Positions 16,913 to 25,384 of a stretch of DNA of 64,000 nt are shown here, one piece after another; positions within the stretch are counted from its first letter, which is position 1; the number at the start of each line of letters is the position of its first letter. This DNA comes from JAFGQU01 sp964483625 (GTDB lineage Bacteria > Omnitrophota > Gorgyraeia > Duberdicusellales > 4484-171). The stretch is taken from assembly GCA_964483625.1 (NCBI GenBank), contig CAZABB010000004.1, forward strand, positions 27,790-91,789, given 5' to 3'. The position numbers and the translations under genes are program-made. The notes under the pieces were generated by a model that searched no databases, had not been told where the DNA came from, and saw nothing but the letters and a program-made list of their open reading frames with translations.

Positions 16913-18861
16913 TGCTTCTCTGTATCGGTTTCATCCGGCAACGTGCGGGAAGTATAGGTGCATTTAGGGTAGGCGGTACATCCGTAAAACCGCTGACCTC
17001 GTCTGTTTTTTCTTTCAATCAGTTCGCCGTCGTGACAACCGGGGCATTCGATCCCGGTGGTAATACTTTTTGCGAACTTACAGGCCGGATATCCCGCACA
17101 GCTTAAAAACCGCCCCTTACGGGACCATTTTACCACAAGTGGCTTGCCGCATTGAGGACAAATTTCCTGGGTATATTCGACATCCTTTTGGACATTTTTA
17201 CCGGCTTTATCAACCGCCTCTTTAAACGAAGGGTAAAAATCCTCAAGCACCTTGGTCCAGACCACGCTCCCTTCTTCCACCTCATCCAGTTTTTCCTCCA
17301 TTTGAGCCGTAAACTGATCGTCCATGATATCGCCGAAATTCTCCAGAAGCAATTTGCAAACCTTGATCCCCAATTCGGTAGGTTCGAAATGGCCTTTTTC
17401 ACGGCTGATGTAATCACGGCGAATGAGTGTGGCGATCGTCGGCGCGTATGTCGAAGGCCGCCCGATGCCTTTCTCTTCCAGAAGTTTTACCAGAGAAGCA
17501 TCATTAAAATGCGGCGGCGGTTTGGTCGTATGTTCGAGAAAATCGAGTTTTTTCGCATCGACCGGATCACCCTTACGCACATCCGGCAGGGGATTCTCTT
17601 CTTCTTTCTCCCACACCTTCTGAAACCCTTCAAACACAACCCTCCGGCCGTCGGAGGTAAACAGCGCATCTCCGGCCTTGACATACAACTTGGTCGATTC
17701 ATACACCGCCGGAGCCATGAACGATGCCAAAAATCTCTTCCAGATCAATTCGTATAGTTTGAGCAGGTCTCCCGAAAGATACCCCGTAAGCGAATCCGGA
17801 TCGCGTGTGGCGTGCGTGGGACGTATCGCTTCGTGCGCTTCCTGAGCGCCTTTTTTCTTTTTGTAGGCGTATTCCTTTTTCGCCAGATAATCATCGCCGT
17901 AGATCTTTTTGATGTAGCCTTTCACTTCTTTCTTGGCCCGATCGGCGACATTATAAGAATCCGTACGCATATACGTGATCAACCCGACCATCTGATTCTC
18001 GATCTCGATGCCTTCATATAACTTCTGGGCTAATAACATGGTCTTTTGCGAAGAAAAACGGAATTTGTAAAACGCTTCCTGCTGCAATGATGAGGTAATG
18101 AACGGAGGGAGTGGTTTCCGTTTGCTTTCTTTTTTTTCGATCTTATCGATGAGAAACTCTTTGCCTTTCAGATACTCGATTACTTCACCGGCCCCCTCCT
18201 TCTTCTCAAACGGGGACTTCTCTTTGCCGAATCTGACCAGGCGGCCTTTGAATTCATCACGCTTAGCCGCAAAGAGAGCTTCCACCCCGTAGGTGGTTTT
18301 GGGAACAAACGCCGATATTTCCTCTTCCCGCTGGACGATAAATTTAAGGGCAACCGACTGCACTCGGCCCGCCGACAACCCCCTGACAATCTTTTTCCAC
18401 AACAGGGGCGAAAGCAGATACCCCACGATCCTGTCCAGTACCCGCCGTGCCGTCTGAGCCCAGACGCGGTTCATATCGAACTCACGGGGAACCTGAAACG
18501 CTTCCTGAACGGCTTCGGGAGTGATTTCGGAAAAATTTACGCGTAAGAACTTCTTCGCGTCCTTCTTCAGCTCATTCCGGATATGCCACCCGATAGCTTC
18601 GCCCTCCCGGTCCGGATCGGTCGCGACATAGATGATCTTCTTACCCTTGGCCTGCGCCCGTAACAGCGAAAGAGTTTTCTTCTTGCCCGGGATCACCTTG
18701 TACCGCGGCGTAAATCCGTTATCGACATCGACCGATAAAGACTTAGCCGGCAAATCGATCATATGCCCCATCGAAGACAGCACGGCATAATCATCGCCCA
18801 GGATCTTTGAGATCGTTTCTACTTTCGTAGGAGACTCGACAATAACCAGATATTTACTCAT
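16909..18861 (-). CDS. topA: DNA topoisomerase I
   Basis: This type IA topoisomerase relaxes negative supercoils. The Toprim domain starts LVIVESPTKVETI, with DPDREGEAIGWH near residue 100. The active-site tyrosine is in GLITYMRTDSYNV. Two C-terminal zinc ribbons are intact (CPQCGKPLVVK...CAGYPAC and CPGCHDGELIERK...CTAYPKC). 650 residues is a short bacterial TopA with fewer zinc modules than the E. coli enzyme. The gene is coupled by ATGA to xer downstream and preceded by an inverted TTGGTTA array. Confidence 0.95.
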   Translation of the reverse strand: MSKYLVIVESPTKVETISKILGDDYAVLSSMGHMIDLPAKSLSVDVDNGFTPRYKVIPGKKKTLSLLRAQAKGKKIIYVATDPDREGEAIGWHIRNELKKDAKKFLRVNFSEITPEAVQEAFQVPREFDMNRVWAQTARRVLDRIVGYLLSPLLWKKIVRGLSAGRVQSVALKFIVQREEEISAFVPKTTYGVEALFAAKRDEFKGRLVRFGKEKSPFEKKEGAGEVIEYLKGKEFLIDKIEKKESKRKPLPPFITSSLQQEAFYKFRFSSQKTMLLAQKLYEGIEIENQMVGLITYMRTDSYNVADRAKKEVKGYIKKIYGDDYLAKKEYAYKKKKGAQEAHEAIRPTHATRDPDSLTGYLSGDLLKLYELIWKRFLASFMAPAVYESTKLYVKAGDALFTSDGRRVVFEGFQKVWEKEEENPLPDVRKGDPVDAKKLDFLEHTTKPPPHFNDASLVKLLEEKGIGRPSTYAPTIATLIRRDYISREKGHFEPTELGIKVCKLLLENFGDIMDDQFTAQMEEKLDEVEEGSVVWTKVLEDFYPSFKEAVDKAGKNVQKDVEYTQEICPQCGKPLVVKWSRKGRFLSCAGYPACKFAKSITTGIECPGCHDGELIERKNRRGQRFYGCTAYPKCTYTSRTLPDETDTEKQ

Positions 18862-18867
18862 AATTTT

Positions 18868-19010
18868 TTAAAATTCCAAGTTACAAGATACAATCACCAA
18901 ATAATAACCAAATCTCAATAACCAAACAAAATACAAAGGTCTTCCGTCTTCATTGGTCATTGGAAATTGGAATTTATTTGTATCTTGCATCTTGGTTATT
19001 GGTTATTTCT
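18868..19010. repeat. Inverted 7-nt period array (TTGGTTA/TAACCAA)
   Basis: The left part reads CCAAGTTACAAGATACAA ... AATAACCAAA and the right part ATTGGTCATTGGAAATTGG ... TTGTATCTTGCATCTTGGTTATTGGTTATT. The two arms are approximate reverse complements, so the region can form a long imperfect hairpin. It fills the dprA-topA gap. A sister array lies at 61.44-61.57 kb. Confidence 0.75.
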
Positions 19011-19011
19011 T

Positions 19012-20076
19012 CTAGAGTTCTGCTTTCACGTAACATAAGGGGCGCATTTCTCTGATCAATCCCTTGATCTGAAGCGACAGGACCGCTTCGTTTACCGCCG
19101 CGGTATTGCCTTTTTGCCTGATCAACATCTCCTCCATCGTCACCGGCTGGCTTCCCATGATATTAAAAATGCCGCGTTCGGCGTCCGACAGGACCATACG
19201 CTCGGTTCCGATTGTATCGGATCCAAAAGAGAATGTTCCGAGGATATCTTCGAGAGAATCGATCAGTCCGGCTCCTTCTTTAATAAGCTTATGCGTACCG
19301 CGGCTTTTCGGCGAATTCGCCTGGCCCGGTAAAGCGAATACTTCCCGATTCTGCTCCAGCGCGTACCCTGCCGTAATCAACGCCCCGCTGCGTAGAGCCG
19401 CCTCAACCACCAGTACCCCGCGACTGAGCCCGCTGACAATACGATTACGCTGAGGGAAATATTCTTTCCGCGGCCCCTCATCCAGAGGAAATTCCGAAAC
19501 AAGCGCGCCCCGGCGGCTGATCAAACGGCTGAGCTTTTCGTTTTCCTTGGGATACACGTGATTGAGCCCCGAACCCAACACGGCAATCGTCTTGCCGCCG
19601 GCAAGAGCGCCCTGGTGCGCGGCATGGTCAATCCCCCGGGCGAGCCCTGAAACCACAGTAATCCCTAATGAAGAAAGCGCGTAAGAAAACTTCTTGGCCA
19701 TATCGATTCCGTATAATGTCGGCAGGCGGGTTCCCACGATTGCCAAACAGAAACTTTTTAATATCTCAACCTCCCCCTTTACATACAGAACCAGAGGCCC
19801 GGTGGCAATCTCTTTCAACAGCGGCGGATACGCGGGAGAATCGAGATCGATAATCTCAACGCCTGCCGTTTGAGCTTTTTCCATTTCGATTTCAGAGAAC
19901 CGCTCGATTTGTCCCCGTCGCAGGCGGTCTTTTTCTCCGGCGGTAAGAAAATCGAACTCATCCCACCCCCCGGGCCGATCGACGGGAATGCTTCCGGCTC
20001 GCTCGGCGGACAGGATCTTCTGACATTTGGCAAAAGGGAGGCGGGCTTTATTGAGTAAAAGCAATAATTTTTTCAC
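19012..20076 (-). CDS. dprA: DNA-processing protein DprA (Smf)
   Basis: DprA binds incoming single-stranded DNA and loads RecA during natural transformation. The Rossmann core is clear: IVGTRLPTLYGIDMAKKF, VSGLARGIDHAAHQGAL, AVLGSGLNHVYP, SEFPLDEGPRKEYFPQRNRIVSGL and VVEAALRSGALITAGYALEQNREVFALPG. An N-terminal SAM-like region and a C-terminal winged-helix of about 60 residues flank it. 354 residues is typical. It overlaps aroK by 4 nt. Retention in this lineage does not by itself prove competence; no com genes are in the window. Confidence 0.93.
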   Translation of the reverse strand: MKKLLLLLNKARLPFAKCQKILSAERAGSIPVDRPGGWDEFDFLTAGEKDRLRRGQIERFSEIEMEKAQTAGVEIIDLDSPAYPPLLKEIATGPLVLYVKGEVEILKSFCLAIVGTRLPTLYGIDMAKKFSYALSSLGITVVSGLARGIDHAAHQGALAGGKTIAVLGSGLNHVYPKENEKLSRLISRRGALVSEFPLDEGPRKEYFPQRNRIVSGLSRGVLVVEAALRSGALITAGYALEQNREVFALPGQANSPKSRGTHKLIKEGAGLIDSLEDILGTFSFGSDTIGTERMVLSDAERGIFNIMGSQPVTMEEMLIRQKGNTAAVNEAVLSLQIKGLIREMRPLCYVKAEL

Positions 20077-20588
20077 GCCGGGATAATCTCCCTGATTTTA
20101 GCGACGACCTCACGGATGCTGAGCTTTGAGGTATCAATCGAATAATGCGCCTGGGCGTACAGGTGAGCCCGGGCCCGCATGAGTTCTGAAATCTTCCTTT
20201 GCGGGTCGGGAACATTGAGGAGCGGACGATTCTTACATGATTTCGTCCGCTGGTAAATGATGTCCGCCTCAGCCGTCAGGCAGATCATTATCCCGCTTTG
20301 CTTTAACAGTTCCCGGTTTTTCTCAGCAATAATGACACCCCCGCCGCAGGAAACCACAAGATGATCCTGTCCCGCCAGGCGTTCAAGAACTTCGGTTTCT
20401 TTCCGGCGGAAATAAGATTCACCCTCTTGAGCAAAAATATCATTAATAGTTCTTTTCTCTAATTTCTCGATCTCTTCATCCATTTCCCGGAAACAGCGGT
20501 TAAGCTCCCCGGCGAGCATTTTCCCCACCGTGGTCTTTCCCGTACCCATAAATCCCGTTAAATATATATTTTTATTTATTCCATTCAT
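20073..20588 (-). CDS. aroK: Shikimate kinase
   Basis: Phosphorylates shikimate in aromatic amino-acid synthesis. The P-loop GFMGTGKTTVGKMLA is near residue 12. FREMDEEIE (shikimate-binding Asp), ESYFRRKETEVL, CGGGVI and a lid arginine region (TKSCKNRPLL) complete the family pattern. 171 residues is the usual length. It is the first gene of the run that continues through dprA. About 220 nt with a repeat array and a terminator lie upstream of it, so its promoter should be in 20589-20750, but I see no clear consensus there. Confidence 0.93.
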   Translation of the reverse strand: MNGINKNIYLTGFMGTGKTTVGKMLAGELNRCFREMDEEIEKLEKRTINDIFAQEGESYFRRKETEVLERLAGQDHLVVSCGGGVIIAEKNRELLKQSGIMICLTAEADIIYQRTKSCKNRPLLNVPDPQRKISELMRARAHLYAQAHYSIDTSKLSIREVVAKIREIIPA

Positions 20589-20651
20589 TACTTCAAAATG
20601 TATCCTACATTCGCCCTTTTGTCAAGCAAGCTATTGTTTGGCGCGATATGA

Positions 20652-20726
20652 GTCGACCCGTTCACCCGTGCTCCCGCTTACCCGTTTAAGAAAACGAAAT
20701 AACGGACAAACGAGCCGACGGATCAA
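20652..20726. repeat. 8-nt period array (NACCCGTT) with inverse units
   Basis: Units GACCCGTT, CACCCGTG, CTCCCGCT, TACCCGTT are followed by inverse-type units around AACGAAAT AACGGAC AAACGAG. The same family occurs at 51.26-51.36 kb upstream of the DnaJ-domain gene's neighbour. Confidence 0.65.
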
Positions 20727-20754
20727 CCATCCTATGCCCAAAGGCTGAATATCG

Positions 20755-20786
20755 AAAAAAAACCCCGGGGTTTCCCCGGGGTTTTT
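20755..20786 (-). terminator. Rho-independent terminator after the acyl-CoA dehydrogenase
   Basis: A perfect AACCCCGGGG/CCCCGGGGTT stem with a 3-nt loop, followed on the minus strand by eight Ts. The plus-strand side also ends in a T run, so it may work in both directions. Confidence 0.85.
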
Positions 20787-20810
20787 CTGTGCGTTATAAC
20801 TGCTGTTCAA

Positions 20811-21974
20811 TTATTTCGTATATTTCTTGATCAGATTCAGCGCGATAATGTTTTTCTGTATCTGATTTGTCCCCTCATAAATCTGGGTTATTTTGGCATC
20901 ACGCATGAATTTTTCTACCGGATAATCACGCATGTACCCGAACCCGCCGTAGATCTGAACCGCGTCAGTCGTTACCTCCATGGCAATATCGGAAGCGTAC
21001 AACTTGGCCATGGCGCTTGCGGCCCCCACGTCTTTTGTTATCCCGCGATCGACCATCGCCGCGGTCGTATATACCAGACTCCGCGCCGCTTCCACTTTCG
21101 TCGCCATATCGGCCAGCATCCACTGAATACCCTGAAATGAAGTGATCGGCTTGCCGAACTGGACCCGCTGGTGAGCGTAGGTCGTGGCAAGTTCAAGCGC
21201 CCCTTGCGCGATACCGACAGCCTGCGCGGCAACGCCGGGTCGTGACTGGTCAAATGTCTTCATCGTCGCAATAAAACCCAGGCCTTCCTTGCCGCCCAGA
21301 AGACATTCTTTCGAGACTTCAACATCGTTAAAAATCAGCTCACCCGTCGATGAAGCTCTAATCCCCAGCTTCTCTTCTTTTTTCCCGAACGTAAACCCCT
21401 CCTGCCCTTTCTCCACGATAAAGGCCGAGATTCCCCGGGGCCCCTTCGCTTTATTGGTCACGGCAATAATGGTATAAATCTCGGCGTCGCCGCCGTTGGT
21501 AATGAAGTGTTTGGTCCCGTTCAATATGTATTTGTCGCCCTGCTTCTTCGCGGTCGTCTTAACCGCGGAAGCGTCCGAACCGGCTTCCGGCTCAGTCAAT
21601 CCGAACGCGGCCAGTTTCTTCCCTGAAGCGATATCGGGAAGATACTTTTTCTTCTGCTGGTCGGTCCCATACAAAAGGATCGGGAACATTCCCAGGTAAG
21701 ACGCCGCGTATGAAGTCGCAACGCCTCCGTCGACGCGGGAAATTTCCTCGGTCGCGATCACGAGATCCATCAGCCCCCCCCCCATACCTCCGTACTGTTC
21801 GGGAATACACAGAGAAAAAAGATCGGACTGGGCCATCACTTTAATGATTTCCCAGGGAAATTCTTCTTTTTCATCAAGTTCGCGTGAAACCGGACGGATC
21901 TTCTCCTCGGCGATCTGACGGCATAAATCACGCAGCATTTTCTGTTCCTCAGTAAAACCATAATCTACGAACAT
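20811..21974 (-). CDS. Acyl-CoA dehydrogenase
   Basis: A flavin enzyme that oxidises acyl-CoA to the 2-enoyl-CoA. The N-terminal all-alpha domain starts MFVDYGFTEEQKMLRDL; FGLTEPEAGSDASA is the mid-domain signature; the C-terminus has QIYGGFGYMRDYPVEKFMRD and the catalytic glutamate in QIYEGTNQIQ. The start is fixed by an AAAGGAGG placed 5 nt before the ATG at 21974; an upstream frame to 22031 runs through the palindromic element and is not credible. No other beta-oxidation genes are nearby, so the substrate (short-chain or branched acyl-CoA) is open. Hairpin element A abuts its Shine-Dalgarno. Confidence 0.93.
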   Translation of the reverse strand: MFVDYGFTEEQKMLRDLCRQIAEEKIRPVSRELDEKEEFPWEIIKVMAQSDLFSLCIPEQYGGMGGGLMDLVIATEEISRVDGGVATSYAASYLGMFPILLYGTDQQKKKYLPDIASGKKLAAFGLTEPEAGSDASAVKTTAKKQGDKYILNGTKHFITNGGDAEIYTIIAVTNKAKGPRGISAFIVEKGQEGFTFGKKEEKLGIRASSTGELIFNDVEVSKECLLGGKEGLGFIATMKTFDQSRPGVAAQAVGIAQGALELATTYAHQRVQFGKPITSFQGIQWMLADMATKVEAARSLVYTTAAMVDRGITKDVGAASAMAKLYASDIAMEVTTDAVQIYGGFGYMRDYPVEKFMRDAKITQIYEGTNQIQKNIIALNLIKKYTK

Positions 21975-21986
21975 TGGATTCCTCCT

Positions 21987-22206
21987 TTCAATGAACACGT
22001 GACTTACGGAACGAGCGAAGCGAGTGAACATACGTCACGCGTGTGAATTGAACCCCGCCCTCTAAGCTGACTTGCAAAGCAGAGGTTCAAATTATCAAAC
22101 TCCCATGGTTCTTACCACCGCCGGCCCTGAGAATAACATGCGGCATAGAGGGCGGGGTTAAGTTCGACCATGTGATCCTGATTGTTATCGGGATCACGGT
22201 CTCATT
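21987..22206. repeat. Palindromic hairpin element, copy A (both ends complete)
   Basis: Left arm: TTCAATGA, a stem of ACACG-TGAC pairing with GTCA-CGTGT, then GAATTGAA and CCCCGCCCTCTA (22053-22064). The right side has TAGAGGGCGGGG (22146-22157), TTAAGTTC and a hairpin GACC-GTGATCC/GGATCAC-GGTC. Read from either end the element has the same order: hairpin, GAAYT-YAA, CCCCGCCCTCTA. It therefore has terminal inverted repeats of about 65-80 bp around a 75-bp centre. It spans exactly from the acetyltransferase stop codon to the dehydrogenase Shine-Dalgarno. Confidence 0.8.
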
Positions 22207-22660
22207 TAATCTTCAACACCAGCGCCGTTTCCCGGCACTGATTGGGAAAATCAACGCAATGAATACATTCGTTCCATATCTTATGAGGCAGCTTATTCTT
22301 ATTGATCTTCTTAAACCCCAGTTTTCTAAAGAACTCATCGACGTAGGTAAGCGTAAAAACATTTTTCACGCCAAGCTCTTTTGCCTCGGAGACACAGGCT
22401 GTAACCAGTTTTTTCCCAATGCCGCGTCTATGCCTGGTTTTACGGACAACCAGCGATTTCACCTCCGCCAGATCATCCCATCCCACGATATGCAGGGCGC
22501 AGGCACCGAGGATAGTGTCTCTCTCCTGGTACACCCAGAAATCACGGATATGTTCGAAGATATAATTCAGCGGGCGATTTAAAACTTTGCCTTCTTTTGT
22601 CCAGAAAGCGATCAGTTTCTGGATTTTCCTGGCGTCGGCGATTCGCGCTTTCCTCAACAT
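22202..22660 (-). CDS. GNAT-family N-acetyltransferase, N-acetylglutamate synthase-like
   Basis: A single GNAT domain of about 152 residues. It begins LRKARIADARKIQKLIAFW; the acetyl-CoA loop is seen in KSLVVRKTRHRRGIGKKLVTA (the R/Q-x-x-G-x-G/A motif), followed by YVDEFFRKLGFK. The overall pattern resembles the stand-alone ArgA-type acetyltransferases that make N-acetylglutamate for arginine synthesis, but other amino-group acceptors are possible. I prefer the ATG at 22660 (MLRKARI) to the one at 22696 because the GNAT fold starts there. Its stop codon is the edge of palindromic element A. It follows the PagL-like gene closely and probably shares its promoter. Confidence 0.8.
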   Translation of the reverse strand: MLRKARIADARKIQKLIAFWTKEGKVLNRPLNYIFEHIRDFWVYQERDTILGACALHIVGWDDLAEVKSLVVRKTRHRRGIGKKLVTACVSEAKELGVKNVFTLTYVDEFFRKLGFKKINKNKLPHKIWNECIHCVDFPNQCRETALVLKIK

Positions 22661-22701
22661 AGGGTTATATAATTCGAACGGATTTAAGGATTTCAAACAT
22701 C

Positions 22702-23265
22702 TTAGAAAAACGAGGCGACCCCGGCCAGCACCATATCCACATCGATCCCTTTATTCGGTTGATCAAAGCCCGCGTTCGACAGGTGACGCCGGCGGTATTC
22801 AACGGTCACAGCTTTCTTCTCGTTGAAGAACCAGTGAAATCCCATCCCGACCTGCGGCGTAAAATTAAACTGAGTTCCCTGCTCCCGTGTCGGCATGGTC
22901 ATATAAATCATCCCGGCCCCGCCTTTTAGATACACTTTGAATTTCTCTCCCCACGGAAAGGTATATTTCATCAGAAAATTGGTAAAAATCTCGGCGTTTG
23001 CTTCCGGGTCAAACACGATCGTCACTCCCGGTTCGACGACAAAATCCAGCTGTCCTTTCAGATCGAGCGAAAACTTCTCCTGAACCGGGGTGGAATCGAA
23101 ATTAAACGCGACCAGAAACGGCATCCCGTTTAAGGAACCCTTTTCTTTGACCTTCCCGTTTATCCAGCCGGAAAGGAACTCGGTCCCGCGTACGGATAAA
23201 GATGCCGCGGGCAGGTGGAAAACAAACAAAGAACAACAAAACAGCAAAATTGCTCTTCTTTTCAT
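22702..23265 (-). CDS. PagL-like lipid A 3-O-deacylase / acyloxyacyl hydrolase family protein
   Basis: A secreted beta-barrel-type protein of 187 residues. The N-terminal signal peptide (KRRAILLFCCSLFVFHLPAASLS) is followed by alternating hydrophobic strands and ends in VASFF, an outer-membrane C-terminal Phe. EYRRRHLSNAGFDQPNKGID near residue 157 matches the PagL family pattern, with the catalytic His-Ser pair in RHLSN. PagL removes the 3-O acyl chain of lipid A. Against the lpx genes in this window, a role in lipid A remodelling is plausible, though some family members are inactive. The promoter lies at 23317-23345 and a GGGAGG sits before the ATG. Confidence 0.72.
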   Translation of the reverse strand: MKRRAILLFCCSLFVFHLPAASLSVRGTEFLSGWINGKVKEKGSLNGMPFLVAFNFDSTPVQEKFSLDLKGQLDFVVEPGVTIVFDPEANAEIFTNFLMKYTFPWGEKFKVYLKGGAGMIYMTMPTREQGTQFNFTPQVGMGFHWFFNEKKAVTVEYRRRHLSNAGFDQPNKGIDVDMVLAGVASFF

Positions 23266-23316
23266 TATCCTCCCTCTTTTTGTCGTCTAAAAGATACTTT
23301 ATATGATGTAGAGATA

Positions 23317-23345
23317 ATTTTAAATGGTCGAAAGCACTGTGTCAA
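23317..23345 (-). promoter_or_regulatory. Sigma70-type promoter for the PagL-like/acetyltransferase genes
   Basis: On the minus strand TTGACA (23340-23345), a 17-nt spacer, then TAAAAT (23317-23322). The predicted +1 near 23310 leaves a leader of about 45 nt with GAGGGAGG before the start codon. Confidence 0.7.
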
Positions 23346-23452
23346 ATATTTTATGGAATTGCGGCAAAATGCCGCAAGTACCATCTTATTCGTTTTTAAT
23401 CATTGTAATCACATTGTGCACCTCATCCGTGTAATCCCTACGTAAAAAAGGC

Positions 23453-23481
23453 TTGACAGGTAATACATAAATAAGTATATT
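23453..23481 (+). promoter_or_regulatory. rpmB promoter predicting a leaderless transcript
   Basis: TTGACA (23453-23458), a 17-nt spacer and TATATT (23476-23481). Only ACTGCCT separates the -10 box from the rpmB ATG at 23489, so +1 should fall on or next to the start codon, and there is no Shine-Dalgarno. Confidence 0.72.
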
Positions 23482-23488
23482 ACTGCCT

Positions 23489-23728
23489 ATGGCACGTAAA
23501 TGTGAAATATGCGGAAAAACAGCGATGTCCGGCAATTCGGTCACGCGGCGTGGTATGGCAAAAAGCAAGGGTGGTGTCGGTAAAAAGACGACCGGCATTA
23601 CCAAGCGCAGGTTTCTGCCTAATCTCCAGCCTAAACGTATCCTCGTCAACGGGAAAATCAAGAAAACGCTTGTCTGCGCCAAATGCCTGAAGAAAGGCAA
23701 AATCAGCCTTCCCTCCCGTTCAGCTTAA
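23489..23728 (+). CDS. rpmB: 50S ribosomal protein L28
   Basis: The 79-residue protein starts MARKCEICGKTAMSGNSVT and has KRRFLPNLQPKRI, the L28 core. It is a zinc-type (C+) L28: CEIC near the N-terminus pairs with CAKC near the C-terminus as a four-cysteine zinc ribbon. It is the only ribosomal-protein gene here and one of few genes on the plus strand. The last 9 nt overlap the 3' end of recJ on the other strand. The promoter position implies translation from a leaderless mRNA. Confidence 0.95.
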   Translation: MARKCEICGKTAMSGNSVTRRGMAKSKGGVGKKTTGITKRRFLPNLQPKRILVNGKIKKTLVCAKCLKKGKISLPSRSA

Positions 23729-25384
23729 ACGCACATCTTTTAATACCAGCCGAAAACTGTTGTGATAATGGTTTCTTTCTAAAGAGTAGACGATATCCAG
23801 AGGCTTACCGTAATTGACCAGGTCCAAAAACCCGTTCCTCTGATAGAATATCGCTTCATAGGTAAGTTCTGAATCGGTAAGCCATACCGAATACATCGTA
23901 TAGCGTGATTTCTGCGCCGGAGTTTTGGGGATGACACCCCGGGTTACGAATAAAGGAGGACGGTTTTCCTCTCCGAACGGACTTAACCGCTCCAGGTCAG
24001 CGAGGAACTCGGATGTGATATCGTCAAACCGCAACGGCGCGTCCACCTGCAGCTGAGGCCGCAGATCATTCTGTTTCGAATATTCCTTGAGCACTTCGTT
24101 GATCTTTTTACGAAACGGCTCGATATGAGATTCCAGGATCTCTATCCCGGCGGCTTTTTTATGCCCGCCGTAGGCCATAAGATAATCCTGACATTCGCCC
24201 AGCGCGTCCATGATATGAAATCCGGCAATCGAACGAGCCGACCCTTTCCCCCGATTATGCTCACATCCGATCACAAACGCCGGCCTGCCGTACTTATCGG
24301 CGAGTTTTGAGGCGACGATCCCCAGAACACCCTGATGCCAGCCTTCTGAGGCCAGGACGAGAACATCATCCTGTTTAAACTCTTTCTCGATCAACGCTTC
24401 GGCTTCCTTGTAAATATCACTTTCGATACTGCGCCGCCGGGTATTGTACTGGTTCATTTTTTGAGCGATTTCACGAATCACCTCGGTATCTTCGGTCAAA
24501 AACAGATCCAGCACCTCATGCGCTGAGGCGATACGCCCGCAGGCATTGATCCGGGGACCGAGGATGAATCCCAGGTGGTACGGTTTAATATTTTCCGGCT
24601 TGATCTTCGTAGTTTTACAGAGAATGTTCAGTGCCAAACGGCCGTTTTCTCTCAGAATCCGCAAGCCTTCTTTCAGGAATATTCTGTTCTCACTCTTTAT
24701 GGGAGCTACATCGCAGACGACCGAAAGCGCGACCAGATCAAGCAGCTCGAAACAATCCCGGCCCGATAACGCCTGGACGAACTTAAACACGATCCCGCCG
24801 GATGAAAGCTCGTTGAAAGGATAATCACAATCGTACCGCTTGGGATTGATGAAGGCATACGGCGGATAGTATTCTTTTTTCGGTGTATGATGATCCAGCA
24901 CGATGACATCGATCCCTGCCTCGCGAGCGTATTTCAGCTCTTGGTCCGCCCCGGTTCCGCAGTCAACGCATATCATCAACGTACACCCCTTCTCTTTCGC
25001 CTCATCGATAGCCCCGGTATTCAGACCGTATCCTTCCTCGACCCGGTGCGGAATATAAAATTCCGGATGAACCGGTGTATGCTTTAAATATTCATGCAGG
25101 ATGACCAGAGACGTAACGCCGTCGACATCATAATCTCCAAAGAGAAAGATACGTTCTCCTTCACCAATCGCCCGGCGCAGCCGTTCGACTCCCCGGTGCA
25201 TATCGGACAAAAGATAGGGAGAATAGAGATCGTCCAAAGAAGGATGCAGAAACGAATGAAACTCCTCAGGCTTGACTCCGCGGGACAAAAGGATATGGAC
25301 AAGAATCGGGTTCAGGTTATACGCATCACCCAGGGGGTGGGCTTCCGGATGCAGCTGATCGATGAGCCACGTCGTAAGAGCCAT
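23720..25384 (-). CDS. recJ: Single-stranded-DNA-specific exonuclease RecJ
   Basis: A 5'-3' ssDNA exonuclease used in recombination and mismatch repair. DHH-family motifs are in order: DYDVDGVTSLVIL (motif I), CVDCGTG, VLDHHTP (the DHH), GPRINACGRI, and the DHHA1 region ending YGGHKKAAGIEI. A C-terminal OB-like domain of about 100 residues completes the protein. The start at 25384 (MALTTWLIDQ) gives a TGATG overlap with argS; the frame is open 45 nt further up but that would lie inside argS. 554 residues is normal. It converges on rpmB with a 9-nt overlap. Confidence 0.93.
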   Translation of the reverse strand: MALTTWLIDQLHPEAHPLGDAYNLNPILVHILLSRGVKPEEFHSFLHPSLDDLYSPYLLSDMHRGVERLRRAIGEGERIFLFGDYDVDGVTSLVILHEYLKHTPVHPEFYIPHRVEEGYGLNTGAIDEAKEKGCTLMICVDCGTGADQELKYAREAGIDVIVLDHHTPKKEYYPPYAFINPKRYDCDYPFNELSSGGIVFKFVQALSGRDCFELLDLVALSVVCDVAPIKSENRIFLKEGLRILRENGRLALNILCKTTKIKPENIKPYHLGFILGPRINACGRIASAHEVLDLFLTEDTEVIREIAQKMNQYNTRRRSIESDIYKEAEALIEKEFKQDDVLVLASEGWHQGVLGIVASKLADKYGRPAFVIGCEHNRGKGSARSIAGFHIMDALGECQDYLMAYGGHKKAAGIEILESHIEPFRKKINEVLKEYSKQNDLRPQLQVDAPLRFDDITSEFLADLERLSPFGEENRPPLFVTRGVIPKTPAQKSRYTMYSVWLTDSELTYEAIFYQRNGFLDLVNYGKPLDIVYSLERNHYHNSFRLVLKDVRLS

